A DNA stretch of 64,000 bases. Source: Campylobacter hominis ATCC BAA-381. GTDB taxonomy: Bacteria; Campylobacterota; Campylobacteria; Campylobacterales; Campylobacteraceae. The DNA lies in NCBI RefSeq assembly GCF_000017585.1, contig NC_009714.1:1210663-1274662 (forward strand), read 5' to 3'. The notes below the pieces were generated by a model. That model was not told where the DNA came from. It ran no database searches and worked only from the letters and a program-made list of their open reading frames with translations. The position numbers and the translations under genes are program-made. Shown piece after piece: positions 51,825-61,255 of the stretch. The first letter of the stretch is position 1. Every line of letters begins with the position of its first letter.

Positions 51825-52448
51825 ATGGATAAAAAAGATTTCAGAATTACAGCAAAAAACAGACTTAAAACAGGTGCAAAAATACACGCAAAATGCGCTC
51901 ATTATAAAATTTTAAAAATTGTTTCAAATTTAATTGAAATTTTTAAAGCAAAAAAAATTTTAATTTTTATGCCGCTATTTTATGAACCTAATTTATATCT
52001 TTTAGCAAAAAATTTTTCAAAAAACAGAATCAAAAGAGAGTTTTTAGTGCCTTTTATGTTAGATGTTAGCTTTAAAATGGTAAAATTAAGACGCCCTTTT
52101 GAAATTGCACGTTTTGGCGTGAAACAACCGCCAAATCAAAATACACAAAACGGGCTTGATATGGCGATAATTCCTTGTATTGGAGTTGATGGGAATTTCG
52201 CAAGAATCGGTCATGGAAAAGGATACTACGATATATTTTTTTCACATTTAAAAACGAAACCGATTGTAGTTTTTGTAAGTTTGAGTGATAATTTTACAAA
52301 AGCTGAAATTTCTCAAAAACACGATTTAGTGGGAGATTTTTATATAACTCCAAAAAAAATTTATTTAAAAAAGGGAAAATATGATAGAGTTCTTAATCGG
52401 CTTAATAGCCGCTGTGGTAGGCATTTTAGTAGGATATTTAATAGCTAG
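51825..52448 (+). CDS. 5-formyltetrahydrofolate cyclo-ligase
   Basis: Converts 5-formyl-THF to 5,10-methenyl-THF with ATP. The 207-residue protein has the family motif RIGHGKGYYDIFF and the upstream LDMAIIPCIGVDGNFA. Basic N-terminal residues fit the ATP/polyglutamate site. The last 22 codons overlap the rny start in another frame (68 bases), and the terminal Arg-rich piece looks non-conserved, so the 3' end may have drifted. Confidence 0.88.
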   Translation: MDKKDFRITAKNRLKTGAKIHAKCAHYKILKIVSNLIEIFKAKKILIFMPLFYEPNLYLLAKNFSKNRIKREFLVPFMLDVSFKMVKLRRPFEIARFGVKQPPNQNTQNGLDMAIIPCIGVDGNFARIGHGKGYYDIFFSHLKTKPIVVFVSLSDNFTKAEISQKHDLVGDFYITPKKIYLKKGKYDRVLNRLNSRCGRHFSRIFNS

Positions 52449-53934
52449 AAAAATAAACAACGCAAATTATGAAATTTTTTTGGAACAAGCAAAAGCAAAA
52501 GCAAAAGCGATAGAATTTGAAGCAGAGGGAATTTTAAGAAATTCGAAAATTTCAGTGCAAGAAGCTGAGTTTGAAGCTAAAAAAGCTTATGAAGATAAAG
52601 CTCTTAAACTTCAAAAAGATTACAACGCAAAATTTGATGAAATAAGCAAAAAAGAACAAACCGTTTTAACCGAGCAGGAAATTTTAAAAGACAGCCGTGA
52701 AGAGCTTGAAAAAGAAAAAAAATCCGCTCAAACAATTTACGATGAAGGAACATCACTTAAAAAAACTTATGAAACGAAAGTGGAAGAAAGCCTAAAGCTT
52801 TTGGAACGTGTAGCCGGTTTAACAGAAGATGAAGCGAAAAGTGAAATTTTACAAAAAGTAGAAGAAAAATCGCGCGCCGAAATCGCTCATATAGTAAGGA
52901 AATATGAAGAAGAGGCGAAAAAAGAAGCAAAAAGAAATGCTAATTATATTTTAGCGCAAGCAACAACAAGATATGCGGGTGAATATGCAGCAGAACGGCT
53001 TATCAATGTAGTAAACATAAAAAATGACGATTTGAAAGGTAGAATTATAGGCAAAGACGGAAGAAACATAAAAACTCTTGAAATGATTTCAGGCGTTGAT
53101 GTTATCATAGATGATACGCCAAATGCGATTATTTTAAGCTCGCATAATCTTTATAGAAGAGCGATTGCTGTAAGAACCGTCGAGCTTTTGGTGGAAGACG
53201 GAAGAATTCAACCCGCAAGAATCGAAGATGTCTATAAAAAAGTAAGTGAAGAATTTGAAGCAGGTATACAGGAAGAAGGCGAAAATATCGTCATGGATTT
53301 GGGACTTACAAAAATTCATCCTGAAATTGTAAAACTTATAGGAAAACTGAAATTTAGAGCAAGCTACGGGCAAAATGCTTTAATTCACAGTCTTGAAGTA
53401 GCGCATCTTGCAGGAATAATTGCAGCCGAAACGGGCGGAGATGAAAATTTGGCAAGAAGAGCAGGAATTCTTCACGATATAGGAAAAGCTTTGACGCACG
53501 AATTTGAAGGAAGTCACGTGGATCTTGGAGCTGAAATTTGCAAAAGATATAAAGAAAATCCTGTAGTGATAAATGCAATTTACGCTCATCACGGACACGA
53601 AGAGCCTACAAGTGTGGAAAGTGCGGCAGTCTGCACCGCAGATGTGTTAAGTGCTGCAAGACCCGGGGCAAGACGCGAAGTTTTGGAAGCATTTTTGAAA
53701 AGAGTCAGCGAAATAGAAAATATAGCCACAAGCAAAGAAGGTGTAAAACAAGCTTATGCGATAAACGCGGGACGCGAAATAAGAGTAATAGCAAATGCAA
53801 AGCTTGTAAATGACGATGAAGCCGTTTTGTTAGCAAAAGAGATAGCGGAAGAAATTCAGGCTAAAGTGCAATATCCAGGCGAAATAAAAGTAAATATTAT
53901 TCGAGAAACACGCGCTGTAGATTATGCAAAATAA
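52381..53934 (+). CDS. rny: Ribonuclease Y
   Basis: Membrane-anchored endoribonuclease that starts mRNA decay in bacteria lacking RNase E-led turnover. The 517 residues show an N-terminal membrane helix (4-22), a long Glu/Lys-rich coiled coil (25-190), a KH domain (GRIIGKDGRNIKTLEMISGVD) and an HD phosphohydrolase domain with AGILHDIGKALTHE. AAGGG lies 5 bases before the ATG. It overlaps the cycloligase gene by 68 bases and precedes the SYLF gene by 8. Confidence 0.96.
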   Translation: MIEFLIGLIAAVVGILVGYLIARKINNANYEIFLEQAKAKAKAIEFEAEGILRNSKISVQEAEFEAKKAYEDKALKLQKDYNAKFDEISKKEQTVLTEQEILKDSREELEKEKKSAQTIYDEGTSLKKTYETKVEESLKLLERVAGLTEDEAKSEILQKVEEKSRAEIAHIVRKYEEEAKKEAKRNANYILAQATTRYAGEYAAERLINVVNIKNDDLKGRIIGKDGRNIKTLEMISGVDVIIDDTPNAIILSSHNLYRRAIAVRTVELLVEDGRIQPARIEDVYKKVSEEFEAGIQEEGENIVMDLGLTKIHPEIVKLIGKLKFRASYGQNALIHSLEVAHLAGIIAAETGGDENLARRAGILHDIGKALTHEFEGSHVDLGAEICKRYKENPVVINAIYAHHGHEEPTSVESAAVCTADVLSAARPGARREVLEAFLKRVSEIENIATSKEGVKQAYAINAGREIRVIANAKLVNDDEAVLLAKEIAEEIQAKVQYPGEIKVNIIRETRAVDYAK

Positions 53935-53942
53935 GGATTAAA

Positions 53943-54509
53943 ATGAAAAAAATCATAATTTTTATTTTTTTACTGACTTCAAGCATTTTTGCAAAAGAAG
54001 AGCTTTTACTTGATAGTGCAAATACGTTTAACATAGTTATGCAAGGAAAAAGCGTTTCAAATATCGTGCAAAATGCAAAAGCGATTTTAATTTTTCCAAG
54101 TGCCAAAAAAGTAGGCTTCATAATAGGCGGAATGTTTGGCGAAGGCGTCGCGGTAGTCGGTTCGCAAGTAATGAAAGCGGACATATCGAATGCAAGTCTT
54201 GGATTCCAAATAGGATATGAAGACAGCTATTTAGTCGTTTTTATAATGAGTGATAAACTTTTAAACGATATACAAAATTCAAAAATAACATTAGGAGGCG
54301 ATGTAACTGCCACAGCTCTTAATGCAACCGCAAATTTAGGCACTTTAAACGCATTTAGCGATGATATCTACGTTTTTACAAATAAAAGCGGTGTATTTGT
54401 AGGAGCAAGTCTTGGTGGCGTAGTTTTAGAAATAGACGGTTCTGAAATTTACTCACAAAGTTCATACGGTTACACAAATCTTATAGAAGCTGTAGAAAAG
54501 GCTAAATAG
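53943..54509 (+). CDS. SYLF-domain (Ysc84/DUF500) exported protein
   Basis: A 188-residue protein with a signal peptide (1-18, ending IFAK) followed by a SYLF/Ysc84 domain, recognisable from AKAILIFPSAKKVGFIIGGMFGEGV and the C-terminal GVFVGASLGGVVLEID. SYLF domains bind phosphoinositides or other lipids in eukaryotes; bacterial copies are periplasmic and poorly understood. It has no lipobox. It overlaps the DedA gene by one base and follows rny with AAGGATTAAA before the ATG. Confidence 0.9.
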   Translation: MKKIIIFIFLLTSSIFAKEELLLDSANTFNIVMQGKSVSNIVQNAKAILIFPSAKKVGFIIGGMFGEGVAVVGSQVMKADISNASLGFQIGYEDSYLVVFIMSDKLLNDIQNSKITLGGDVTATALNATANLGTLNAFSDDIYVFTNKSGVFVGASLGGVVLEIDGSEIYSQSSYGYTNLIEAVEKAK

Positions 54510-55066
54510 TGCAGGAGATGCTTACAAATTTAGCCACTTACGGCTATTTGATACTATTTTTTTATTCTTTGGGCGGCGGAATGATTGCACTTATTGCCGC
54601 AGGAATTTTAAGCGGCGGCGGCTCTATGAATATCTGGTTATCGATTTTAATTGCATTCGGTGCAAATTTTCTAGGAGACAGCGCACTTTTTTATCTGACA
54701 AGATTTAACAAAAAGGAAATTTTGCCGTATTTAAGAAAACAGCGCCGAAATTTAGCACTTTCTCAAGTTTTATTTAAAAAATACGGAAGCATAATAATTT
54801 TATTTAAAAAATATATTTACGGATTTAAAACGCTGGTTCCAATGGCGATTGCACTTACTAAATTTTCATTTATGAAATTTTCAATTTTAAATTTTATAAG
54901 TTCGGCTATTTGGGCTATTTCTGTAGGACTTGCAAGTTTTTATGCCGGAAATTTGATAATAAAATTTTATGAAAATAATCCAAAATGGCTGCTTCCTTTG
55001 TTTTTAATAATTTTAATTTTAGCAATTTATTTTTATTTCAAAAAAGCGACAAAAAAGCAAAATTAA
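54509..55066 (+). CDS. DedA-family membrane protein
   Basis: A 185-residue SNARE-associated/DedA-family protein, a group now linked to flipping of undecaprenyl phosphate and other lipids. It has an N-terminal helix pair, FGANFLGDSALFYLTR, the conserved KYIYGFKTLVPMAIALTKFSFMKF (the usual FxRF/R-rich block) and C-terminal helices. The start is GTG at 54509, one base within the SYLF stop, with AAAAGG 8 bases upstream; the ATG nine bases later has no spaced ribosome site. Confidence 0.9.
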   Translation: MQEMLTNLATYGYLILFFYSLGGGMIALIAAGILSGGGSMNIWLSILIAFGANFLGDSALFYLTRFNKKEILPYLRKQRRNLALSQVLFKKYGSIIILFKKYIYGFKTLVPMAIALTKFSFMKFSILNFISSAIWAISVGLASFYAGNLIIKFYENNPKWLLPLFLIILILAIYFYFKKATKKQN

Positions 55067-55578
55067 AAATTTTTAAAGCTGTTTAAATCTAAAATTTCAT
55101 AAGCACCGAAAACTTTTTCAGCTTTATCTGAAATTTTTGCCTGTTCTATCCAAAAAATATTGCTTTATTTTTTTGTAATCTTCATCTTTAATTAGTTTTA
55201 CTGTTTAAATGAAGTAAAATCTATGGCGAAATCATTATAATAATGACTGAAATAAAAATAAACATCATAATTTTGAAAATCAAATGTAAAATGTTCTCTA
55301 TCATTTGAAATTTTTGTTGCTAAGTATTCTATAATTCTAATTATAAACTCGTTTATTTGTGGAATTTAATGAATTGTTAAAATTTTTATTTTGCATTATT
55401 TTGTAAATTTGATTGATTATTAAATTTTGAGTTATTTTGTAAATCTGCATTTTGATTATTTATAGTTTTATTGCCGCTTAAAGTTTGAGAATTTAAATTC
55501 TCTTTAAAATTTCTATTTCTTTGTTTTTGTTTATGATGCTTATCTAATGCCACTTTTATTTTTTATACTTTTCGTCAT
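55063..55578 (-). pseudogene. Decayed gene of unknown function, Asn-rich
   Basis: The minus strand between the DedA and hydrolase genes carries pieces of one protein in three frames: an ATG at 55578 (MTKSIKNK), then after a shift ALDKHHKQKQRNRNF and an Asn/Gln-rich run, then NEFIIRIIEYLATKISNDRE with YFYFSHYYNDFAIDF, then LIKDEDYKKIKQYF, and finally AEKVFGAYEILDLNSFKNF ending at 55063. At least three frameshifts or stops interrupt it. I do not recognise the family. The rest of the 560-base gap holds nothing else. Confidence 0.6.
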
Positions 55579-55628
55579 ATTATATTTATTGTCTTTATAA
55601 TTTTTAAATTTTTATTTTTGATAATTTA

Positions 55629-56501
55629 TCATTTTTGAGTCAAAATTTCATCAAAAATTTCATTCATTTTAGGATTATACAAAATATCATTATGTCCGGC
55701 CATCACTTCGAAAACTCGCGCATTCGGTGCAATTTTTGCAAGTCTTAAAGCATTTACAGGTGGAATCAGCGTATCAAATTCAGCATATATTATGTCTATT
55801 TTAAATGATTTTGCGCAACAATTTTTTTGCAAATATTCATTGGTTTTTATATCATATCGCACTAAAAAAGACGGCACAAAAGGAAGCTTTTGAACCGCTA
55901 ATTCACGTAGCGAAAAATAAGGCGCTATAAGTATAGTATGAACTTTCATTTGTGTGCCTATATTTGCTGCTATACCGCTGCCTATAGAATACCCTATGAT
56001 AATAAAATTGTTTTTTTGATATTTTGAAGTCATATCCGTTTGACTAGTTGAATCTAAATTTCGCTTTACAAAATCATTTTTCATAAACTCAAAAATTTTC
56101 CCGGCGTCGTTAAAAAGTTCATAAGAATTATAAATTCGTCCGCCGCTTTTCCCAAAACCTCTATAATCATAAACATAAAAATCAAATCCGTGTTTCAAAA
56201 ATATATTGCGAAAATGCGCGAAATCGCCTAAATTTCCGGCATTTCCATGCAAAAACAGCACAGCTCCTTTCGGATTCTCAGCACGAAACGCGATTAAATT
56301 TAATGAAACACTTTTTTGATTAAAAATTTCGTCACCGACATAAATAAAAAATTCATCAAATTTATCATTAAAATTCCAAGCAAAATTTTGCTCCAGCGAT
56401 TTTGGAAAGAAAATCAACCGTTCCTGACATATCCATAATAAAATTAAAACCAAAGTGTAAGTTAACATAAAAATTGTAAAAAATCTTTTAATTAAACGCA
56501 T
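55629..56501 (-). CDS. Membrane-anchored alpha/beta hydrolase
   Basis: A 290-residue serine hydrolase with an N-terminal membrane anchor (8-26). The oxyanion region is FLHGNAGNLGDF, followed by YDYRGFGKSGG; the nucleophile Ser is in GYSIGSG, the acid probably in AEFDTLIPP, and the catalytic His in AGHNDI. It belongs to the BEM46/ABHD-like group of unknown substrate. It is 120 bases after the ccsBA gene end and is transcribed away from the decayed gene region. Confidence 0.88.
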   Translation of the reverse strand: MRLIKRFFTIFMLTYTLVLILLWICQERLIFFPKSLEQNFAWNFNDKFDEFFIYVGDEIFNQKSVSLNLIAFRAENPKGAVLFLHGNAGNLGDFAHFRNIFLKHGFDFYVYDYRGFGKSGGRIYNSYELFNDAGKIFEFMKNDFVKRNLDSTSQTDMTSKYQKNNFIIIGYSIGSGIAANIGTQMKVHTILIAPYFSLRELAVQKLPFVPSFLVRYDIKTNEYLQKNCCAKSFKIDIIYAEFDTLIPPVNALRLAKIAPNARVFEVMAGHNDILYNPKMNEIFDEILTQK

Positions 56502-56588
56502 TTTTATTCCAAATTAAAAAATATAAAATTTTTTATTTATCTTAGAAATTTTTACACAAAATACCAAATAAATCAGACTGAAAGAAAT

Positions 56589-56624
56589 AAATTTTAAGGC
56601 GCAATTTTGAGCGCCTTAAAATTT
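56589..56624 (-). terminator. Terminator after the cytochrome c maturation gene
   Basis: AAATTTTAAGGCGC / GCGCCTTAAAATTT, a perfect 14-base stem at 56589-56602 and 56611-56624 with an 8-base loop. It touches the ccsBA stop codon and has A/T runs on both sides, so it could work in both directions. Confidence 0.8.
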
Positions 56625-59600
56625 TATAATCTGCCGGAAAAACGACGTTTGCGAAATGCAAGAATACTTAAAACGATAATCGTAAGACCGATCACCCATA
56701 TAGAAGTAGGCACCGGAACTTTTTCACCGCTTGCATAACTATGCATTCCGGTTAGATAAAAATTCACCCCGAAATATGTCATGATCACGCTTGAATAAGC
56801 AAAAGCGGAAGCGATAGCAAAAGCGATTTGAGAATTGAGTCTAGGAATAAATCTAAAATGTAAAACCGCTGCATAAACCAAAATTGTAATTAATGCCCAA
56901 GTCTCTTTCGGATCCCAACCCCAATATCGTCCCCAGCTTTCATTCGCCCAAACGCCGCCAAGAAAATTTCCTACAGTTAATAAACTAAGCCCGAAAATCA
57001 TAGACATTTCATTTATATGCGTAGCTTCGTTTATGGCATTTATAATTTGATCGTTCGGTTTCTTGCTTTGAATTATAAAAAGCAGCAACGTAAAAATTCC
57101 AAGCAGCCAACAAAGTCCCAAAAATCCGTAACTTGCAGTGATTACCGATACATGGATTGTAAGCCAATAAGATTTAAGAACCGGCATAATTGTGCCGACT
57201 TGCGGATCCATCATACTAAGGTGCGCTACAAACAGCGTAATTCCTGCTAAAATAGAAGTTAAAGCAAGAGATAGAGCTGAAGTTTTTGAAAAAATAATTC
57301 CGCTCAGGCTTAGTGCCCACGCTATATATACAAGAGATTCGTAGGCGTTACTCCAAGGCGCATGTCCTGAAATATACCATCTAATCGCAAGCCCTATCGT
57401 ATGGATAATAAAAGCCAAAATATTTACGGTATAAACAGCTTCAAAAGCTTTTGAAATTTGAAGTCCCGGTTTCATCAGACGCGTAAAAACAAGCGCGAGC
57501 AAAATAAGTCCGGTAATTAAATAAACAGGCATCAAACGCTCAAAAATTTTGGCTTTGTTGAAAAACAGTTCGAAATTGACGACATTTTTTGACGGCATAA
57601 CATCTGCGCCGACTTTTTGCTGATACTCTTTTAATTTTTCAAGCGCCAAATCAGCTTTTTTCCAATCACCGTCTTTCTCAGCCATTAAGACACTAGTAAA
57701 ATATCCACTTAACACTTTACTTACGTGCTCGCTTTCATTTTTATCAAAATATATCATAGCTTTTACAGGAGAAAACCATTCATTGTTTTCACCCTTTTGT
57801 TTCGGTATGAAACGAAACATTTCAGTCATTAAAATATTATAAAAAATATTTAATCTTTCATCGACTTTCAATATCTCTTTATCAAGTTGAGAACGATTTC
57901 CAGGTGGCCTTCGGTTGATTTCTTCGCTTAATTTTTGAAGCTTGTATTCTCTATTTTCATTATAAAAATCACCGATTTTTGCATATTTACGCGATTTATC
58001 CATACCAAGAATTTTTTTAAGTTCATCATTATCTACTTTGATGACTTCAGCTTGTTCCCAGTATTCAGGATGTATCATCATCGATAGCATCGTAGCGTTT
58101 GGTGACATTCCGTCAACAAAACTGTCACTTCTGTGAATTTTATTCAGCAAGTCTCTTGCCGCCGTATCGAACGGCTCCATTCTACCGTCAAATCCCTGTA
58201 CGATAAGAGAACCTAAATTTTTAGCGTGATTTTCATCGATTTTTGGAAGTTCTGAACTTATTGCATTTGTGGCGAATAAAGCGCAAAAAATCAATGCAAA
58301 AGATGAAATTTTGGCATTATTTATAAGGCGAGACAATTTGGTAAAGCGTGAATTAGGATTGAAAAAATTTAAAAACATACCAAGACAAAGCAAAATATAT
58401 CCAAGATATGTAGGCATTTTTCCAGGATCTCTATTTACTGAAAGTATGGTTCCCATCTCATCCATATCGTATGAATTTTGAAAAAATCTGTATCCTGCGT
58501 AATCAAGCACGTGATTCATAAAAATTTCATAATCAAAATTTTCATTTTCTGAAATAACCGAAATTTCACTACTGTAACCGCTTGGAGAATTTGATCCGGG
58601 ATATCTGTCAAGTTTAAAATCTTTAAGTTTTAAATAAAACGGCAAATGAAAAAGTTTCGGTGCCCATGCAAGCTCGAAATTCTTTCCGCCTACACTGAAA
58701 TTTCGCGGATTTTCACCAAAAAGCATATACACTTCCTTATCTTCTCCATTATAGTTTAGATTTGCGATTATTACATTATTTCCGCCATTTTTTTGATTTA
58801 CCTCTTTTATACCTTTCACAGCGGAACTCAAAAGCGAAACTGCTGAAAAATTCAAACCTTCATAATTATAAAAGCTAAGTTCGCCCATTTCCACATCGAT
58901 ATTTAAAGGAAGTAACGTTTTACTAGAATCACTCATTTTTACAGCATAAATTTGTTGATTTGTTTTAAGATAAAATTTTCCGTCTTTTAAAATTATACTT
59001 ATAAACTTGGATTGTTTAGGTGCTTCATTAAAAGTAAAACTTACATCGCCGATTTCAACTGAATCGTTATTTTTAAATGCTATCGTACGACGATTTTTAC
59101 CATCACTGAATAAAATTTCCGCGCGTGGAGTTCCACCCTCTTTATTTACATAACTTTCAATTCCGTTTAATATAAATTTTTTATAACTTAAAGTTGCGGT
59201 TTTGCCATCAATTTCAAGCTTCATATCAAATTTATTTTTACCTTTTGTAGATACGTATTGATTTAAATCCGTAGAAATTTTATCGCCTTTTTCATTTGTG
59301 CTAATCAGCTGCATATAAACTTCACGGCTTGAAACGACATTACTTTGCTCGTTTTCTCTTATATGCATAGAACCTTCAAATCCAAAATATCTGGTAATAA
59401 CGGCGCCCAGTAAAATAAAAATAAAGCCGAAATGAAATAAAAAAGACGGCAGTTTTTTTGCTCTTGCCATATTGTAGCGATATAGATTATAAGCTAAGTT
59501 TATGCCTAAAATTACCATTATAAGTCCAAACCAACTTGTACCATATACATAAGCCCATGCGGTATCCGTGTTGAAAACTGTTTCAATAATCGTAGCAAGC

Positions 59601-59677
59601 GCACATGCAAAAGCAAAAACTATAAACATGACACAGGCAAAACCTATGCTGAAAAAATTTTTAAAAAATTGATTCAT
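56624..59677 (-). CDS. ResB-CcsA fusion, system II cytochrome c haem lyase
   Basis: A 1017-residue membrane protein for attaching haem to apocytochromes c. The N-terminal half is ResB/CcsB (membrane helices near 10-30, 45-65, 75-95, a large periplasmic domain about 100-440, and a helix near 455). A second periplasmic part (about 480-720) leads to the CcsA half with helices from about 725 and the haem-handling WWD-type block ESWGRYWGWDPKETW. Such fusions are standard in epsilonproteobacteria. It overlaps the lipoprotein gene by 4 bases and ends at a strong hairpin. Confidence 0.95.
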   Translation of the reverse strand: MNQFFKNFFSIGFACVMFIVFAFACALATIIETVFNTDTAWAYVYGTSWFGLIMVILGINLAYNLYRYNMARAKKLPSFLFHFGFIFILLGAVITRYFGFEGSMHIRENEQSNVVSSREVYMQLISTNEKGDKISTDLNQYVSTKGKNKFDMKLEIDGKTATLSYKKFILNGIESYVNKEGGTPRAEILFSDGKNRRTIAFKNNDSVEIGDVSFTFNEAPKQSKFISIILKDGKFYLKTNQQIYAVKMSDSSKTLLPLNIDVEMGELSFYNYEGLNFSAVSLLSSAVKGIKEVNQKNGGNNVIIANLNYNGEDKEVYMLFGENPRNFSVGGKNFELAWAPKLFHLPFYLKLKDFKLDRYPGSNSPSGYSSEISVISENENFDYEIFMNHVLDYAGYRFFQNSYDMDEMGTILSVNRDPGKMPTYLGYILLCLGMFLNFFNPNSRFTKLSRLINNAKISSFALIFCALFATNAISSELPKIDENHAKNLGSLIVQGFDGRMEPFDTAARDLLNKIHRSDSFVDGMSPNATMLSMMIHPEYWEQAEVIKVDNDELKKILGMDKSRKYAKIGDFYNENREYKLQKLSEEINRRPPGNRSQLDKEILKVDERLNIFYNILMTEMFRFIPKQKGENNEWFSPVKAMIYFDKNESEHVSKVLSGYFTSVLMAEKDGDWKKADLALEKLKEYQQKVGADVMPSKNVVNFELFFNKAKIFERLMPVYLITGLILLALVFTRLMKPGLQISKAFEAVYTVNILAFIIHTIGLAIRWYISGHAPWSNAYESLVYIAWALSLSGIIFSKTSALSLALTSILAGITLFVAHLSMMDPQVGTIMPVLKSYWLTIHVSVITASYGFLGLCWLLGIFTLLLFIIQSKKPNDQIINAINEATHINEMSMIFGLSLLTVGNFLGGVWANESWGRYWGWDPKETWALITILVYAAVLHFRFIPRLNSQIAFAIASAFAYSSVIMTYFGVNFYLTGMHSYASGEKVPVPTSIWVIGLTIIVLSILAFRKRRFSGRL

Positions 59678-60108
59678 ATATTACCTCTAACTTTAACCGG
59701 CATAAACAGAAATTCATAAATACGCCATTTGTTGTCTATATTTTTTAATACAATAACTTTGTCGAATTTTTGATTTTGTTCCAAATAATTTGAAGTGAGT
59801 TTTACGACGGCTTGATCTTTGCTGCTGAGATTTTCCAAAAATTCATAACTAAGCTCTATTACGTCATCATTTCCTTTATAATCATAATCAATGTACATCA
59901 TATCTTTTCCGCCGTTTAAATTTTTATATTTACGAAAATAATCCACATTATTGTTGGGAGCCAAAAGCTTTTCAGCTTCATCAATATTGCCACTTTCGCA
60001 TAAAAGTATAAAATTCTGGATTACGGAAATCGGATCTTTTTCATCAATTTTATTGCCGCAGCCATGCATAAAAAGTACCACTAAAAGTGTTACGAGCAAA
60101 CGTTTCAT
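59674..60108 (-). CDS. Small lipoprotein, DUF4878-like
   Basis: A 144-residue exported protein with a signal peptide ending in MHGC, an imperfect lipobox (His at -2), and a mature part that looks like a SnoaL/DUF4878-type fold: DPISVIQNFILLCESGNIDEAEKLL then beta strands ending NKWRIYEFLF. I start at the ATG at 60108 with AAGGAATTTTTG upstream, not the TTG before it. Overlapping ccsBA by 4 bases, it may act in the same envelope process, but this is only context. Confidence 0.75.
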   Translation of the reverse strand: MKRLLVTLLVVLFMHGCGNKIDEKDPISVIQNFILLCESGNIDEAEKLLAPNNNVDYFRKYKNLNGGKDMMYIDYDYKGNDDVIELSYEFLENLSSKDQAVVKLTSNYLEQNQKFDKVIVLKNIDNKWRIYEFLFMPVKVRGNI

Positions 60109-60350
60109 CAAAAATTCCTTTAAAATTTTAATTTTTAAAAATTCTACAATATAAAGTTAAATCTTTTTTAAAATTTTTATCTATAAAGTTTTAAATTTCT
60201 AAAAACAAACATTTTAAACTGAAATTTAAGAATATTATTAATTAAAACTTTAATTTTTGATAAGTAAATTAAGTTTAAATTAAAAAGAAAACGTAATAAA
60301 ATCGTTTTATATAAAATTTTTGTAAAATCCAAAACTGCAAGGAGGATTTG

Positions 60351-60786
60351 GTGAAACGCGAAATTTTAAAGACTATAGCCTGTATCGGGGCTTTAGCTTT
60401 AAGCATAAACGCTTTAGCTGATGAGCCTAAATATACAAGCGACGGCTTGGATGATAAATGTTTGTGCCATGGCACACTCTGACGAAGCATTACTTGCTAC
60501 AGGATTTATATTTGCGGTGCATTTTTTCAATACTCACTTTAGAGCGGATCGTTTCCCGATGGATATGGCTATATTCTCAGGAAATTTAAAAGAAGAAGAG
60601 ATAAAAAATGACAAAATGCGCTGGTATAAGAGACTGAAAGAAAGCGGTAAATTGGAAAAACTCATAGTAAAAGACAATTTTGAATCATGGAGTTGGCTGG
60701 CAAAACTCATAGGATTCCTGCTTTTATTTACAGGTTTAATATTCTTATTTCTAATTATTTACGCATTTGCTCAAATGCTATTTTAA
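60351..60786 (+). pseudogene. Remnant of a multihaem c/b-type cytochrome gene
   Basis: A GTG at 60351 with GGAGG 5 bases upstream starts a signal peptide (ACIGALALSINALADEP) and 20 further residues ending in DDKCLCHGTL, then TGA at 60480. CLCH is one residue short of a CxxCH haem site. Another frame then reads MAHSDEALLATGFIFAVHFFNTHFRADRFPMD, a charged stretch and a C-terminal membrane helix to 60786, which looks like the end of a b-type cytochrome subunit. The haem-rich centre appears to have been deleted and the frame lost. The exact parent family is uncertain. Confidence 0.65.
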
Positions 60787-60787
60787 T

Positions 60788-60818
60788 AAATTTCGGTGGT
60801 TAAATGCCACCGAAATTT
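60788..60818 (+). terminator. Hairpin after the cytochrome remnant
   Basis: Perfect 12-base inverted repeat AAATTTCGGTGG / CCACCGAAATTT with a 7-base loop, followed by TTAAAATTT. It begins 2 bases after the stop and is well preserved although the gene before it is dead. Confidence 0.75.
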
Positions 60819-60850
60819 TAAAATTTATCTAAAATTTATACATTTTTTGA

Positions 60851-60856
60851 TAGAAT
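60851..60856 (+). promoter_or_regulatory. Candidate rplU promoter -10
   Basis: TAGAAT in a T-rich context 80 bases before the rplU ATG and just after the preceding terminator. It is the best -10 candidate for the rplU-rpmA transcript. Confidence 0.4.
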
Positions 60857-60935
60857 TGCAAGTTTTAATCATTTTAGCTCCGTAAATCTTTGAAAAAAGT
60901 GCTAAATGATCTACCAAAATTTTAAAGGATTGCTG

Positions 60936-61244
60936 ATGTATGCAATTATCAAACATAGCGGCAAACAATACAAAGTTAGCGAAGGGGATTTGCTAAATTT
61001 GGATCATTTTGCAGCTGAGAAAAAATCAATTGTCGAAATTACCGATGTTTTAGCGATAAATGACGGCAGTTTGAAGGTAGGTGCACCATTCGTAGAGGGT
61101 GCAAAAGTTGTCTTGGAAGTCGTAAATGAAGGTAAAGATAAAAAAGTCGTTATCTTTAAAAAACGCAGACGCAAAGATTCAAAACAAAAACGCGGTTTTA
61201 GAAGACAATATACACGCGTTAAAGTTACAAGCATTGTTGCGTAA
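60936..61244 (+). CDS. rplU: Ribosomal protein L21
   Basis: 50S subunit protein, 102 residues, with [14 protein letters not shown] at the start and [23 protein letters not shown] at the end. I use the ATG at 60936 with AAAGGA 6 bases upstream; ten codons of upstream open frame are not part of the family. It is followed by rpmA after 11 bases. Confidence 0.97.
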   Translation: MYAIIKHSGKQYKVSEGDLLNLDHFAAEKKSIVEITDVLAINDGSLKVGAPFVEGAKVVLEVVNEGKDKKVVIFKKRRRKDSKQKRGFRRQYTRVKVTSIVA

Positions 61245-61255
61245 GGAGAGAAAAA

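Noticed and set aside
60421-60786. Separate 121-residue gene starting at the ATG at 60421
   Set aside because: The ATG lies inside the signal-peptide frame that begins at the GTG at 60351, has no ribosome site, and the first 15 residues are a frameshifted reading; I treat the whole locus as one decayed gene.
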